From: Aliidiomarina sp047920995
GTDB taxonomy: Bacteria; Pseudomonadota; Gammaproteobacteria; Enterobacterales; Alteromonadaceae
Direction of reading: 5' to 3'
DNA length: 64,000 nt
NCBI RefSeq assembly: GCF_047920995.1
Contig: NZ_JBLRWZ010000008.1
Coordinates: 1-64,000, forward strand
Positions 17,824 to 26,449 of this stretch are shown here, in pieces; positions within the stretch are counted from its first letter, which is position 1, and every line of letters begins with the position of its first letter. A program made the translations under genes and the position numbers. Under the pieces are notes generated by a model that saw only the letters and a program-made list of their open reading frames with translations, ran no database searches and was not told the DNA's origin.

Positions 17824-19944
17824 CTAGCCTCTTCGCCACGCATGAAACTTCTCTAACCATGCTAAAACACGTTCTGGTTTGTGCGCTCTTTTCCATTCAC
17901 CGGCCACGTACTTATTGGCCTCACTCATGGTTGGGTAGATATGAATAGTGCCCAAAACCTTATTCAAACCCAATTTATACTTCATCGCGAGCACGAATTC
18001 GCTGATTTGCTCAGAAGCACGCGCGCCAACGATGGTTACACCGAGAATCTCGTCTTTACCGGGCTTAGTAAGAACTTTCACAAAGCCGTACGCCACATCA
18101 TCCGCGATAGCGCGATCTAAATCACTCATATCATAACGAGTTACCTCATAATCGATATGCTGCGCTTTTGCTTCAAGTTCATTCAAACCTACCGCCGCAA
18201 CTTCAGGATCCGTAAACGTAGCACGCGGTATTACCCGATAATCAGCGGCAAAGCTCTTCAACGGTGCGAACAATGCATTCACACTTGCGTACCACGCTTG
18301 ATGCGATGCCACGTGGGTAAACTGGTAGGGCCCAGCTACATCACCCGCAGCATAGATTGAAGGGATCTCCGTTTGCATTACCGCATTCACCGGCAAGGTG
18401 CGTTCGGTTGCCACTCCCAACTCTGCCAAGCCAAAACCACTTAAATTCGCAGCTCTACCAACAGCTACCAACACAGAATCTGTGCGTAACGGTTGCTCTT
18501 CACCCTCAACATACACCAAACTTTCACTGCCTTCCTGAGCAAAACGAACCGCTTTTTTGCCCGTTACAACATGCACGCCTTGCTGTTCCATAGAAGCCGT
18601 AACCAGTGCTGCAGCATCTTCATCCTCTTTACTTAACAAACGTTGTTCTGCCTCCAACACGGTAACCTTACTACCCAGATTAGCAAACGCCAACGCTAGC
18701 TCGCAACCGATAGGGCCGCCACCCAACACTAATAATCGTGGTGGTAATTGTTCCAGTTCCCACACACTATCACTAGTGCGATAAGGAATATCACTAAGGC
18801 CAGGAATAGGCGGCACAAACGGCCGCGCACCCGTAGCTACAATAATGGCACGCGTAGTAAGTGTTTGTGTTCCAGCACTGGTAGTAATCTCTACCTGCCA
18901 TGGCGAGGTAATGGTAGCGCGCCCTTGCAATACCTCAACGCCCAGGTTCGTATAGCGTTCCACTGAATCATGCGGCTCGATATCTTTAATCACCTGCTCT
19001 ACTTTCGCCATCGCACTACTCAGTTGAATCGGTTCAGAAGTGCCATTGGCTTTGTTTAAAGCCGCATGCTTGCGGGCGATATTGATCAAAGTTTTCGATG
19101 GTACACAGCCGGTGTTCAAACAATCACCGCCCATTTTATGTTGTTCAACTAGGGTTACTTTCGCTTTCACAGTTGCCGCAATATAAGCCGAAACTAGGCC
19201 AGCAGAACCACCACCAATCACGATTAAGTTACGATCAAAAACTTTTGGTTTCTGCCAGTTCTTCAGCCGCTTTCTACGCTGCAATAAGCTTACCATCAGT
19301 TTCGCAATGAGGGGGAAGATACCCAATAAGGTAAACGACAATACTAATTGGAGTGAAAATACATCACCAAGGCTTTCAATTGAGGCCAGCTGAGTACCTG
19401 CATTCACGTACACCGCGGTACCAGCCAACATCCCCAGCTGGCTCACCCAAAAGTAAGTGAAGGTACGAATCCGCGTTAGCCCCATCAATAAGTTGATCAT
19501 AAAAAACGGAAATAACGGTACTAAGCGCAATGAAAGAAGATAAAAAGCACCATCTTTGGTAAAGCGTTCATCGATTTGCGCAAAGCGCTTGCTAAACTTC
19601 CCTTGCACCCAATCCCGCAGCAAAAATCTAGCAGCCAAAAACGCTAAAGTAGCGCCAATGGTAGATGCAAATGAAGCAATAATAATGCCATGCCAAAAAC
19701 CGAAAATCGCCCCAACAGCCAAGGTCATAACCGCTGCGCCTGGAATAGATAGGGCTGTAACCAAAATGTAAACTACCATCGCGGCTGTTATCGCAACGAT
19801 CAAATTGGCATCCTTCCATGCCACTAAATCAGCATAATTTGCTCGCAGTGTTTCCAGATTTAAGTAACTTTGCACATCAAATACGTAAGCCAGTACTAAT
19901 AAACTGGCCACAACAAGAATTAATATAATTTTCGAAAATTGCAT
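17824..19944 (-). CDS. TVP38/TMEM64 membrane domain fused to FAD-dependent disulfide oxidoreductase
   Basis: A 706-residue two-part protein. Residues 1 to about 225 form a TVP38/TMEM64 (SNARE-associated/DedA-like) membrane domain with the GAIFGFWHGIIIASFASTIG segment and several helices. Residues about 240-706 are a mercuric-reductase/lipoamide-dehydrogenase-like flavoprotein. It shows an FAD motif GGGSAGLVSA, the redox-active pair CLNTGCVPSK, an NAD(P) motif GGGPIGCELA, a second FAD motif (YAAGDVAG) and the dimerisation-domain HIYPTMSEA near the C-terminus. There is no heavy-metal-binding N-terminal domain and no terminal cysteine pair as in true MerA, so mercury is unlikely to be the substrate. 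Substrate unknown. Confidence 0.85.
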   Translation of the reverse strand: MQFSKIILILVVASLLVLAYVFDVQSYLNLETLRANYADLVAWKDANLIVAITAAMVVYILVTALSIPGAAVMTLAVGAIFGFWHGIIIASFASTIGATLAFLAARFLLRDWVQGKFSKRFAQIDERFTKDGAFYLLSLRLVPLFPFFMINLLMGLTRIRTFTYFWVSQLGMLAGTAVYVNAGTQLASIESLGDVFSLQLVLSFTLLGIFPLIAKLMVSLLQRRKRLKNWQKPKVFDRNLIVIGGGSAGLVSAYIAATVKAKVTLVEQHKMGGDCLNTGCVPSKTLINIARKHAALNKANGTSEPIQLSSAMAKVEQVIKDIEPHDSVERYTNLGVEVLQGRATITSPWQVEITTSAGTQTLTTRAIIVATGARPFVPPIPGLSDIPYRTSDSVWELEQLPPRLLVLGGGPIGCELALAFANLGSKVTVLEAEQRLLSKEDEDAAALVTASMEQQGVHVVTGKKAVRFAQEGSESLVYVEGEEQPLRTDSVLVAVGRAANLSGFGLAELGVATERTLPVNAVMQTEIPSIYAAGDVAGPYQFTHVASHQAWYASVNALFAPLKSFAADYRVIPRATFTDPEVAAVGLNELEAKAQHIDYEVTRYDMSDLDRAIADDVAYGFVKVLTKPGKDEILGVTIVGARASEQISEFVLAMKYKLGLNKVLGTIHIYPTMSEANKYVAGEWKRAHKPERVLAWLEKFHAWRRG

Positions 19945-20040
19945 GCGATCCCCTTAATCTGTTTTTTACACTAACCTAATCGCCAGTGGCATAGCACAGA
20001 GCCATTATCGTTCGAAACTTCGGCGTACTGCTGCCTATTT

Positions 20041-22494
20041 TTAAAACCGCAAACTGAGCGTTACTTTCATGTGCCGCGGTAGGTTTGGCATCACTAAATC
20101 CGCACCAAAATAACCCCCTTCAAATACCGGGCTCCAGTTCTTTTCATCGGTTAGGTTCATAATATCTAACCGCAGCTGAGTATTTTCATTCAGCTGATAA
20201 CTGGCCATAGCATTTAATTCATACTGGTCACGAATATAAACTGTTGCCAAATAATCCAATGGATAGGCTTGGGTATACCAACCATCAACACCAACTCGTA
20301 ATTGTTTATTAAACTCATACCGCAACGAGCTAGATAGCGAAAGCCGCGGCAAGCCCTGAATGCGGGCAGTAGAATTTGGGAATGCAGTAAAGTTTGGGGA
20401 ACCTACACCGGTACCCTCAATCAAATCTGGGCGAGAGTTATCGAATACATCAGCCACTTGCCGAGTACCTTGGCTCGCGGTTGAATTATCAAATCGCGCA
20501 TCAAGATAAGCTGCCCCGATATTCCAAAGCCAGCTATCAGCCATAAAATACAACTGCCCTTCCATGCCACGGGTTTTTATTCCTGAATTTGAGCCATCAC
20601 GATTACGTAAACTGCGCGTTTGCTGAAAAGCAGCAACATCCGCATACCACTGGCTATCAATGCTGTTCCATTTCAGGCCCACTTCATACAGCTCGTTTTC
20701 GGTAGCGAAATTTAGCGCATCAATTTCATTATTTGCGCCCAATACTGTTCCGCCGCCCATACTATTTGCAGTAGATTCGGCATAGGCTGCGGTTGCATAG
20801 GCATTCATAGTATTGGTTACCTGATACAACGCCGTAATTTCACCCGCAGAAAGAAAGGTATTGTAGCTATCTTGTGCTGCAATCACCCCTTCAGGCGGCA
20901 ATGGATCGCGCGCAGAAACATCATACCAATCGCCACGCACACCTGTGGTTAACCGCAATCGATCCGTAGCTTGCAACTGATATTGCGCAAATAAACCATA
21001 CTGCCATGTTTGCGAATCAGTAGTATCAGACGTGTTGAAATCAAGATTACCATCATTATTGATATCGTAATTAGCGCCAGGAGATACGTATAATCCTGGG
21101 CGTAATTGCACAAACCGCGCTTGCTGCTCTGGGGTAAGCGGAATACGCCGGTTTTCAATTGAGCCCGTTAAATCAATCGGATTATCGGCTTCGGTGGTAA
21201 ATTGGCTGTATCCCAACACTGAGTTGTAACGCACGCTCGCGCCAGATATCAGTGTTGCCCGTTCACTTTGCCGAAAGTGCAGCTCTATGCGGTTTTCTGC
21301 TGTTTTGGCCGCATCGATAATTTCCACAAAGCTATTTTGGGCAATGTTCTCGCGCTGCAAGTATTCAGCATAACTACGATTTACTAAAGTAAGCGCATCG
21401 CTAACCTCATAATTAAGCGTAGAATGCAGAATATGTGTTGAGCCAGTACTAATATTGTCGGGGTCTGTAAGTACTTGCGAGCGCGGTATTTTCACAATAC
21501 CCGTTGGTGAAACAACAGCTCCAGCACCTGGCACAAACGAGCCATTCGGCTGCTGCCCTTGGCCGGTAATATACAACCCATCATCAATAAGTGCTTGAGT
21601 AGGCCGATTTAAGCCAGCATTATCGGTAAAATCCGCATCGAAGTACTCCCAGCTTACATTCCACTCGGCTTGATCCGATAGCCGCAGGCGCGCCGCCAAA
21701 AAAACATTCTCACTGTTAAAGTTTGTATAATCATAAAAACTGTTTTCATCGCGTAATTCAACACTCAGGCGCACCGCTAGCTCATCTTCGCGTACCACGC
21801 GAGCAACATCGGCTTGCATTCCGTAGCGATCCCAACGGCTGGCCGAAAGATCAATACGGCTAAAATTCTCAGTTAAACTCGGCCGTTTACTCTGTATATT
21901 TACAAAACCACCCACACGCTGTGTGGTTCCTAGCATTACTGGCGGCATACCTTTTACAACATCTAACTGCTCTACACTGTTAAACGACATTGGGATACCA
22001 AAGCCATTGTTGCCACCTTGCCGCCGCAGGCCATTACTAAACACCTCACCAAGCTGACCGCGAATGGTTGGTAAAGAGGCCGAAGCGAAGCCAACTGCAC
22101 CGTGAGTATTCGGTACCAATCGGCTCAGGCTATTCAAATCCGTAATCTGGCTATCCAGTAATAAGGTTTCACTCAGTGGCGTAATCGAACGACCAATATC
22201 GAGAATGCCTTCATCCAAACCAAAAACACCGCGTAATTTCGCGCCTTGAGGGGAAAGCGCTTCATTCCGTGTTTCACCTATGATTTGTATGCGCTCAATT
22301 GGCGCTGCCGCTGTTTCAGAATCACTAGGCTTATCGGTATTTGCTTGCACCGCAAAAGCGCATAGCAAGCTTGCAATAGGCGTTAACACGAACCCTTTGT
22401 GCATTGCCGCTGTTGCTGATTTGCGGCGCGCTGTTCGATACTTTGGCATACCCATTGAGTGGGTATTCTCTAGTGTTTTTCTGTCTTTAAGCAT
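20041..22494 (-). CDS. TonB-dependent outer-membrane receptor
   Basis: An 817-residue beta-barrel importer energised by TonB. After an unusually long basic N-terminal region (about 30 residues) comes a hydrophobic signal segment ending LLCAFAVQA. A TonB-box-like stretch IERIQIIGE follows, then a plug domain (residues ~75-190) and a barrel ending in the C-terminal phenylalanine MKVTLSLRF. The overall form resembles siderophore receptors, but I see no Fur-box-like site upstream. The start ATG has AGGA six bases before it. It heads the minus-strand run that continues into the fusion oxidoreductase and ynjBCD, so it may feed the same importer (inference). Confidence 0.85.
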   Translation of the reverse strand: MLKDRKTLENTHSMGMPKYRTARRKSATAAMHKGFVLTPIASLLCAFAVQANTDKPSDSETAAAPIERIQIIGETRNEALSPQGAKLRGVFGLDEGILDIGRSITPLSETLLLDSQITDLNSLSRLVPNTHGAVGFASASLPTIRGQLGEVFSNGLRRQGGNNGFGIPMSFNSVEQLDVVKGMPPVMLGTTQRVGGFVNIQSKRPSLTENFSRIDLSASRWDRYGMQADVARVVREDELAVRLSVELRDENSFYDYTNFNSENVFLAARLRLSDQAEWNVSWEYFDADFTDNAGLNRPTQALIDDGLYITGQGQQPNGSFVPGAGAVVSPTGIVKIPRSQVLTDPDNISTGSTHILHSTLNYEVSDALTLVNRSYAEYLQRENIAQNSFVEIIDAAKTAENRIELHFRQSERATLISGASVRYNSVLGYSQFTTEADNPIDLTGSIENRRIPLTPEQQARFVQLRPGLYVSPGANYDINNDGNLDFNTSDTTDSQTWQYGLFAQYQLQATDRLRLTTGVRGDWYDVSARDPLPPEGVIAAQDSYNTFLSAGEITALYQVTNTMNAYATAAYAESTANSMGGGTVLGANNEIDALNFATENELYEVGLKWNSIDSQWYADVAAFQQTRSLRNRDGSNSGIKTRGMEGQLYFMADSWLWNIGAAYLDARFDNSTASQGTRQVADVFDNSRPDLIEGTGVGSPNFTAFPNSTARIQGLPRLSLSSSLRYEFNKQLRVGVDGWYTQAYPLDYLATVYIRDQYELNAMASYQLNENTQLRLDIMNLTDEKNWSPVFEGGYFGADLVMPNLPRHMKVTLSLRF

Positions 22495-22743
22495 AGTGTT
22501 TCCTATCTAGATGTAAACTCATAGTCACCTGAGGCGGCATCGCAATGCCAAGCCTATAGCAGCGTGTAGAAGTTCAATGTAAGTTTGATGTGTTTATAGT
22601 GTAGCGCGATAACTTATTGAGGTATCTACCGAAACACCTTTTTTATCAACCATTCAAGTATTTTTGGAGCGGAACTATTGCTAACCAAGCCTGCTCTTAT
22701 CAAAATCATGGCCACCGAGCAAGTACAATCAAGGATTACGTTT

Positions 22744-23370
22744 ATGTTTACCTTTACTGCTTTACAAGTTGCAACCCTGAGCGCAGGTATTGTTTTTAGC
22801 CCGCAAAACATTCTTCGCTGGCCGGAACATGTGTTTACCAAACCCAGCAGTTATACAGTAATCGCAACAGGTGAAACGCAATTACTAGATGCGCAATGCA
22901 AACCAGGTGAAGCCTCTGGGTTGTTTTTCAGAGAAGGTGTTAACTTACAAGAAACGCCCTGGATACGTTGGCAGTGGCGGGTTTTACAAACTCCCTCGGG
23001 TGCTGATGAACAAACCCGTTCAGGCGATGATTTCGCATTACGCATTTATGCAATAGATGAACATAGAGTATTGCGTTGGCGAACCCGAGCGCTGAACTAT
23101 GTGTGGGCAAAAGATGCCGACATTAACGATCATTGGCCAAATCCATTTGCCCAACAGGCGCATATGATCGCGCTACAATCCGGCGTTGTTGAACCACATA
23201 CGTGGCGGGTAGAAGTGCGCAATTTACAAGAAGATTTCATCGAATTTCATGGCCGCAATCTAGATGAACTCTCGGCGCTCGCGATTATGACCGATTGCGA
23301 TAACACTCAAAGCACGGCACATGGGCAACTACTAGAAATAAGTTTCCATGCCGAAAAACCGCAAGGTTAA
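22744..23370 (+). CDS. DUF3047 family protein
   Basis: I recognise this as the DUF3047 family, exported proteins of unknown function. The segments RWQWRVLQTPSGADEQ, SGDDFALRIYAI and ALNYVWAKD resemble that family. From the chosen ATG the product has 208 residues with a short hydrophobic N-terminus that could be a signal sequence or anchor. AAGGA lies eight bases upstream; longer TTG (22678) or ATG (22708) starts lack as good a site, although GGAG precedes the TTG. It is divergent from the TonB receptor, and its stop overlaps the truC stop by four bases on the opposite strand. Confidence 0.75.
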   Translation: MFTFTALQVATLSAGIVFSPQNILRWPEHVFTKPSSYTVIATGETQLLDAQCKPGEASGLFFREGVNLQETPWIRWQWRVLQTPSGADEQTRSGDDFALRIYAIDEHRVLRWRTRALNYVWAKDADINDHWPNPFAQQAHMIALQSGVVEPHTWRVEVRNLQEDFIEFHGRNLDELSALAIMTDCDNTQSTAHGQLLEISFHAEKPQG

Positions 23371-24164
23371 GTATTCTTTTGCTGAAAAGCTGCAGAAAAT
23401 TCCTCTGGCAACGGAATACCACAATGTACTAACTGCTGCGTAACAGGATGTGGAAAACTTAATTCCGTTGCGGCTAACAACAACCGGTGAATATTGAAGT
23501 GTTGGCGGAAAAAGTTATTGTGGCGACCATCGCCATGATTGGTATCGCCCACAATTGGGTGGCGTAAGTGGGCCATATGCCTACGTAATTGATGTTTGCG
23601 GCCAGTTTTTGGCGCCAACCGCACCAACGAATAACGGCTTGTTGCGTGGCGTTTGCTTACTGCATACGGCAACTCTACTTGCTGTATACAGCTGTAATCG
23701 GTAATGGCACTTTGGGCTGCTTTATTGGCATCGGCCATTTTATCGGCGATTGCATCAAGCTCCTCTTTTAATGGGTAATCAATGCGCCCCTGCCCTAACA
23801 AATAACCCCTTACCACTGCATGATACACTTTGTTCACCTGCTGTTCGGCGAACAATTGGCCCATTGTGGTGGCAACTTCTGCACTTAACGCAAACACCAT
23901 TAAGCCAGACGTGGGCCGGTCTAAGCGATGTACCGGAAAAACATGTTGGCCAAGTTGATCACGTAAAAGTTGCATCGCAAACCATTTCTCGCCGCGTGCA
24001 AGCATGGTTCTATGTACGAGCAAACCCGCCGGTTTATCAATTACAGCGATATGTTCATCTTGATACACAATGGGTAAAAATGGCCGTTCACTCTGCATTG
24101 CTAAAGGTAATGCTACAGGCAATGCCGCAGATCTGGTTACAGGCAACGGCTTAGTGTCGCTCAT
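23367..24164 (-). CDS. truC: tRNA pseudouridine(65) synthase
   Basis: TruC isomerises U65 in certain tRNAs. The 265-residue protein has the RluA-family active-site motif HRLDRPTSG with the catalytic aspartate, IAVIDKPAGLLVHR before it, and RTGRKHQLRRHM-type residues in the C-terminal half. The start at 24164 has a GGATGG site and overlaps the yqcC stop by 14 bases. An ATG seven codons earlier is possible, and both are longer than E. coli TruC at the N-terminus. The yqcC-truC pair is conserved in enterics. Confidence 0.9.
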   Translation of the reverse strand: MSDTKPLPVTRSAALPVALPLAMQSERPFLPIVYQDEHIAVIDKPAGLLVHRTMLARGEKWFAMQLLRDQLGQHVFPVHRLDRPTSGLMVFALSAEVATTMGQLFAEQQVNKVYHAVVRGYLLGQGRIDYPLKEELDAIADKMADANKAAQSAITDYSCIQQVELPYAVSKRHATSRYSLVRLAPKTGRKHQLRRHMAHLRHPIVGDTNHGDGRHNNFFRQHFNIHRLLLAATELSFPHPVTQQLVHCGIPLPEEFSAAFQQKNT

Positions 24165-24522
24165 GGTGGCCATCCAATAATTCATCGATGGCTTTCAAGG
24201 TAAGAATAATTTCCCGATGCGCTTTCAGTTGGCCCTTCCATACTTCAAGTGCCATTGGGCTCACCGCAATCTTGGTTGGTAATGGCTTTCGTTGCTGCAC
24301 GCACTGTCGTAAACTTGGGATCATGATAAACTGCACCCATTGATGGAAATCTAACGTATCTGTAGCAAAAGGCTGAGAACTCATAAGTTGGGCAGGTTTG
24401 GGCATTTGCTTTTGCCATAACTCAGCAGCTTGCAAATCAGCTTCTAGCTGCGCGAGTAAAGTTAAGGTTTGCTGAGCAATAGATTTTGCAGCCACGGGCT
24501 TGTTTGCAGATGAGTTCGCCAT
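24151..24522 (-). CDS. yqcC: YqcC family protein (DUF446)
   Basis: A 123-residue, mostly helical cytoplasmic protein of the YqcC family, whose role is unknown. Family-like segments are LDFHQWVQFIMIPSLRQCV and a C-terminal ILTLKAIDELLDG. It overlaps truC by 14 bases, so a link to the tRNA pseudouridine enzyme is implied by context only. Confidence 0.85.
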   Translation of the reverse strand: MANSSANKPVAAKSIAQQTLTLLAQLEADLQAAELWQKQMPKPAQLMSSQPFATDTLDFHQWVQFIMIPSLRQCVQQRKPLPTKIAVSPMALEVWKGQLKAHREIILTLKAIDELLDGHHERH

Positions 24523-24622
24523 AATAAACGCCTAATATTAACGCTGTGCTAGAGCTATCTTAATCGATGCTAAAGAGCACACATTTATTCGTAAGTTGAA
24601 TCTCTAATTATACCGGAAAAGC

Positions 24623-25738
24623 ATGCAATCAATCGATACCCTAACTGATTTTCTTGCCGTTGCCGGCGCAAATCACGAAGCTAAAACTGAATACCGCATC
24701 TATGATCTAAGCCGTATCGTAAAACCCTTCACCGCAGAAGAATTTAACGCCATTGAAAATGGCGAACGGCCATTCCCAAACCCACGCCAACAGCATGCAT
24801 GGCTAGGTATTGTATTGCGCCAAAAAGAGCGAGCAGAATCAGAGCAAATTCATGATCCCTATATTTGGTTTGTAAAACTACCGCTCGATGAACGCGGATT
24901 ATTTCAGCATGCAGCTCGGCAACATTTCCTCAGTATTATTGTTGAGGCCTTAGGTGAGAACCCAACTGCAGCACCAACTGCCGAACAAGAGAAACGACAA
25001 CAGCAAAACCCATATATTTTCACCCCGGATGAGCCACGAAGAGCAGCATTTCATGCTCAGGTAAGCCATGATTTGCAATTTCCAGCCTCGGTTCATTACT
25101 CTGGTGCGCTGGCATTTTTACGTGGCGAAACCGCCACCAGTACCTGGCAAGATTTAGGCGTGCAAGGCATTCATGATGTTGTGGTGCGTAATTTGCAGGA
25201 AACGAGCATTCAACAGCACATTCACACACAGCTTTTGCAGTGGCCTAAACCCTTGCAGCAAACACTAATGGAAGCTCTGGAACACGCGAAACTGCCGGCT
25301 ACGCTTGCACAGAACTTAATTGGCACGTTGCGAACAGTACCTCGAGAACAGCAAATCATGCTGTTACGTTGTTTAGCGGATGCAAGCCGGTATTCCAACC
25401 TGCAAAACGATGTGCAGCAGCTGCTTAACGCCTGTGCACGGGATCTTAATACTACCGGCGGCGATACTCCCGAAGCTGCGGTAGTGAATGATATCCAAGA
25501 TCTGCTGCTTACCATCGGTGCGCGAAACTGGGTTGCACTTACCGCCAACGATAATTTAGAACACTACCTTGGCTTACTTGCTACAATCAACGAACATGTA
25601 TTTATACAAATTTTCCGTGATCTGGTAATGCTGCCCGAACTTCGCGGGCTTATGTTGCAGTTGTTCCGCAAGGAACAGCTCTCGCCGGCACTGCAACGCG
25701 GTATCGCGGCTTTGGTAGCCCAAACGAGGAGTAGTTAA
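24623..25738 (+). CDS. DUF3549 family protein
   Basis: A 371-residue protein that I recognise as the DUF3549 family, found in marine gammaproteobacteria beside yqcC, truC and DUF3301. No function is known to me. It begins MQSIDTLTDFLAVAGANHE and is rich in helices, with no signal peptide or membrane segment. It contains possible repeated helical segments in the C-terminal half (FIQIFRDLVMLPELRGLMLQ). Its stop overlaps the next start as TAATG, implying coupled translation with DUF3301. Confidence 0.8.
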   Translation: MQSIDTLTDFLAVAGANHEAKTEYRIYDLSRIVKPFTAEEFNAIENGERPFPNPRQQHAWLGIVLRQKERAESEQIHDPYIWFVKLPLDERGLFQHAARQHFLSIIVEALGENPTAAPTAEQEKRQQQNPYIFTPDEPRRAAFHAQVSHDLQFPASVHYSGALAFLRGETATSTWQDLGVQGIHDVVVRNLQETSIQQHIHTQLLQWPKPLQQTLMEALEHAKLPATLAQNLIGTLRTVPREQQIMLLRCLADASRYSNLQNDVQQLLNACARDLNTTGGDTPEAAVVNDIQDLLLTIGARNWVALTANDNLEHYLGLLATINEHVFIQIFRDLVMLPELRGLMLQLFRKEQLSPALQRGIAALVAQTRSS

Positions 25739-26433
25739 TGACCGACGGTTTAATGGATGCGTTATACCTATTACTACTGATTCTCGGCGTGTACCTGTTT
25801 TGGCAATGGCGGTTACAAGAAGAGAGCGCGCGTAAACACGCTGAAACAGTATGCAAGCAATATAAAGTACAGTTTTTGGATGTTGCCCGTTCAGGTGGCC
25901 GCTTGCGGCTTACCCCCCGCACTGGTTGGGAAGCGCAATTTCAATTTGGGTTTAGTAGCGATACGAAATCGCGCTACGAGGGTGAATTAACTCTATTAAA
26001 TTTAAATCTACGCGATGTGCAAATGCCGCCGCACCGTTCAGCACCCGATACCACTTCAGCAAGCAACACCGTTGATGGCACTGTGGTAGCGGCTGATGAG
26101 AACAGCCCTGAGCGAGGTACAAACAGCCCTGAGCCCAATACAAACAGCCCTGAGCCAAACGCGGGAAGTAGCGAAACAACTAACAACAACCAGCAAGAGA
26201 AATCAGCACCAAGCCTTGCTAGCCGCAGCAACTTGCATAATATTCCGGCACCGGCGATCGCTTGGAACGTAACCTATGGCCAACGCAACCAAAATGATGC
26301 CAGCGAGAGCCATGCAGATGACGATATCATTGCTGCCGTATTCCCTAGCGATCACAACGATATACCCGCTGAACACAGCGATGCGCTAAGTACCCCCTTT
26401 CCTATAGAAGGCCCTAGCTCTATTGATGGTTAA
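25738..26433 (+). CDS. DUF3301 family membrane protein with NSPE-repeat tail
   Basis: Residues 1 to about 100 match my memory of DUF3301: one N-terminal membrane helix (LYLLLLILGVYLFWQW) and a small globular part containing RSGGRLRLTPRTGW and RYEGELTLLNL. The family is usually close to this core length. Here the protein has 231 residues, with a long, polar, probably disordered extension. That tail carries three NSPExxx heptapeptides (residues 122-142) and is rich in Asn, Ser, Asp and Glu. Co-translated with DUF3549. Function unknown. Confidence 0.78.
   Translation: MTDGLMDALYLLLLILGVYLFWQWRLQEESARKHAETVCKQYKVQFLDVARSGGRLRLTPRTGWEAQFQFGFSSDTKSRYEGELTLLNLNLRDVQMPPHRSAPDTTSASNTVDGTVVAADENSPERGTNSPEPNTNSPEPNAGSSETTNNNQQEKSAPSLASRSNLHNIPAPAIAWNVTYGQRNQNDASESHADDDIIAAVFPSDHNDIPAEHSDALSTPFPIEGPSSIDG
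26101..26163 (+). repeat. 21-bp tandem repeat in DUF3301 gene (NSPExxx), three units
   Basis: Units at 26101-26121, 26122-26142 and 26143-26163 each begin AACAGCCCTGAGC and encode NSPERGT, NSPEPNT and NSPEPNA. Core sequence, codon choice and 21-bp period are the same as in the ynjB repeat at 17052-17114. Confidence 0.95.
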
Positions 26434-26449
26434 AGTTTAGGCGCGCGCC

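Noticed and set aside
17824..19944. Mercury resistance (merA) gene
   Set aside because: No metal-binding N-terminal domain, no C-terminal vicinal cysteines, and no other mer genes nearby.
22495..22680. Fur box upstream of the TonB-dependent receptor
   Set aside because: No sequence close to the GATAATGATAATCATTATC pattern is present, so iron control is not supported.
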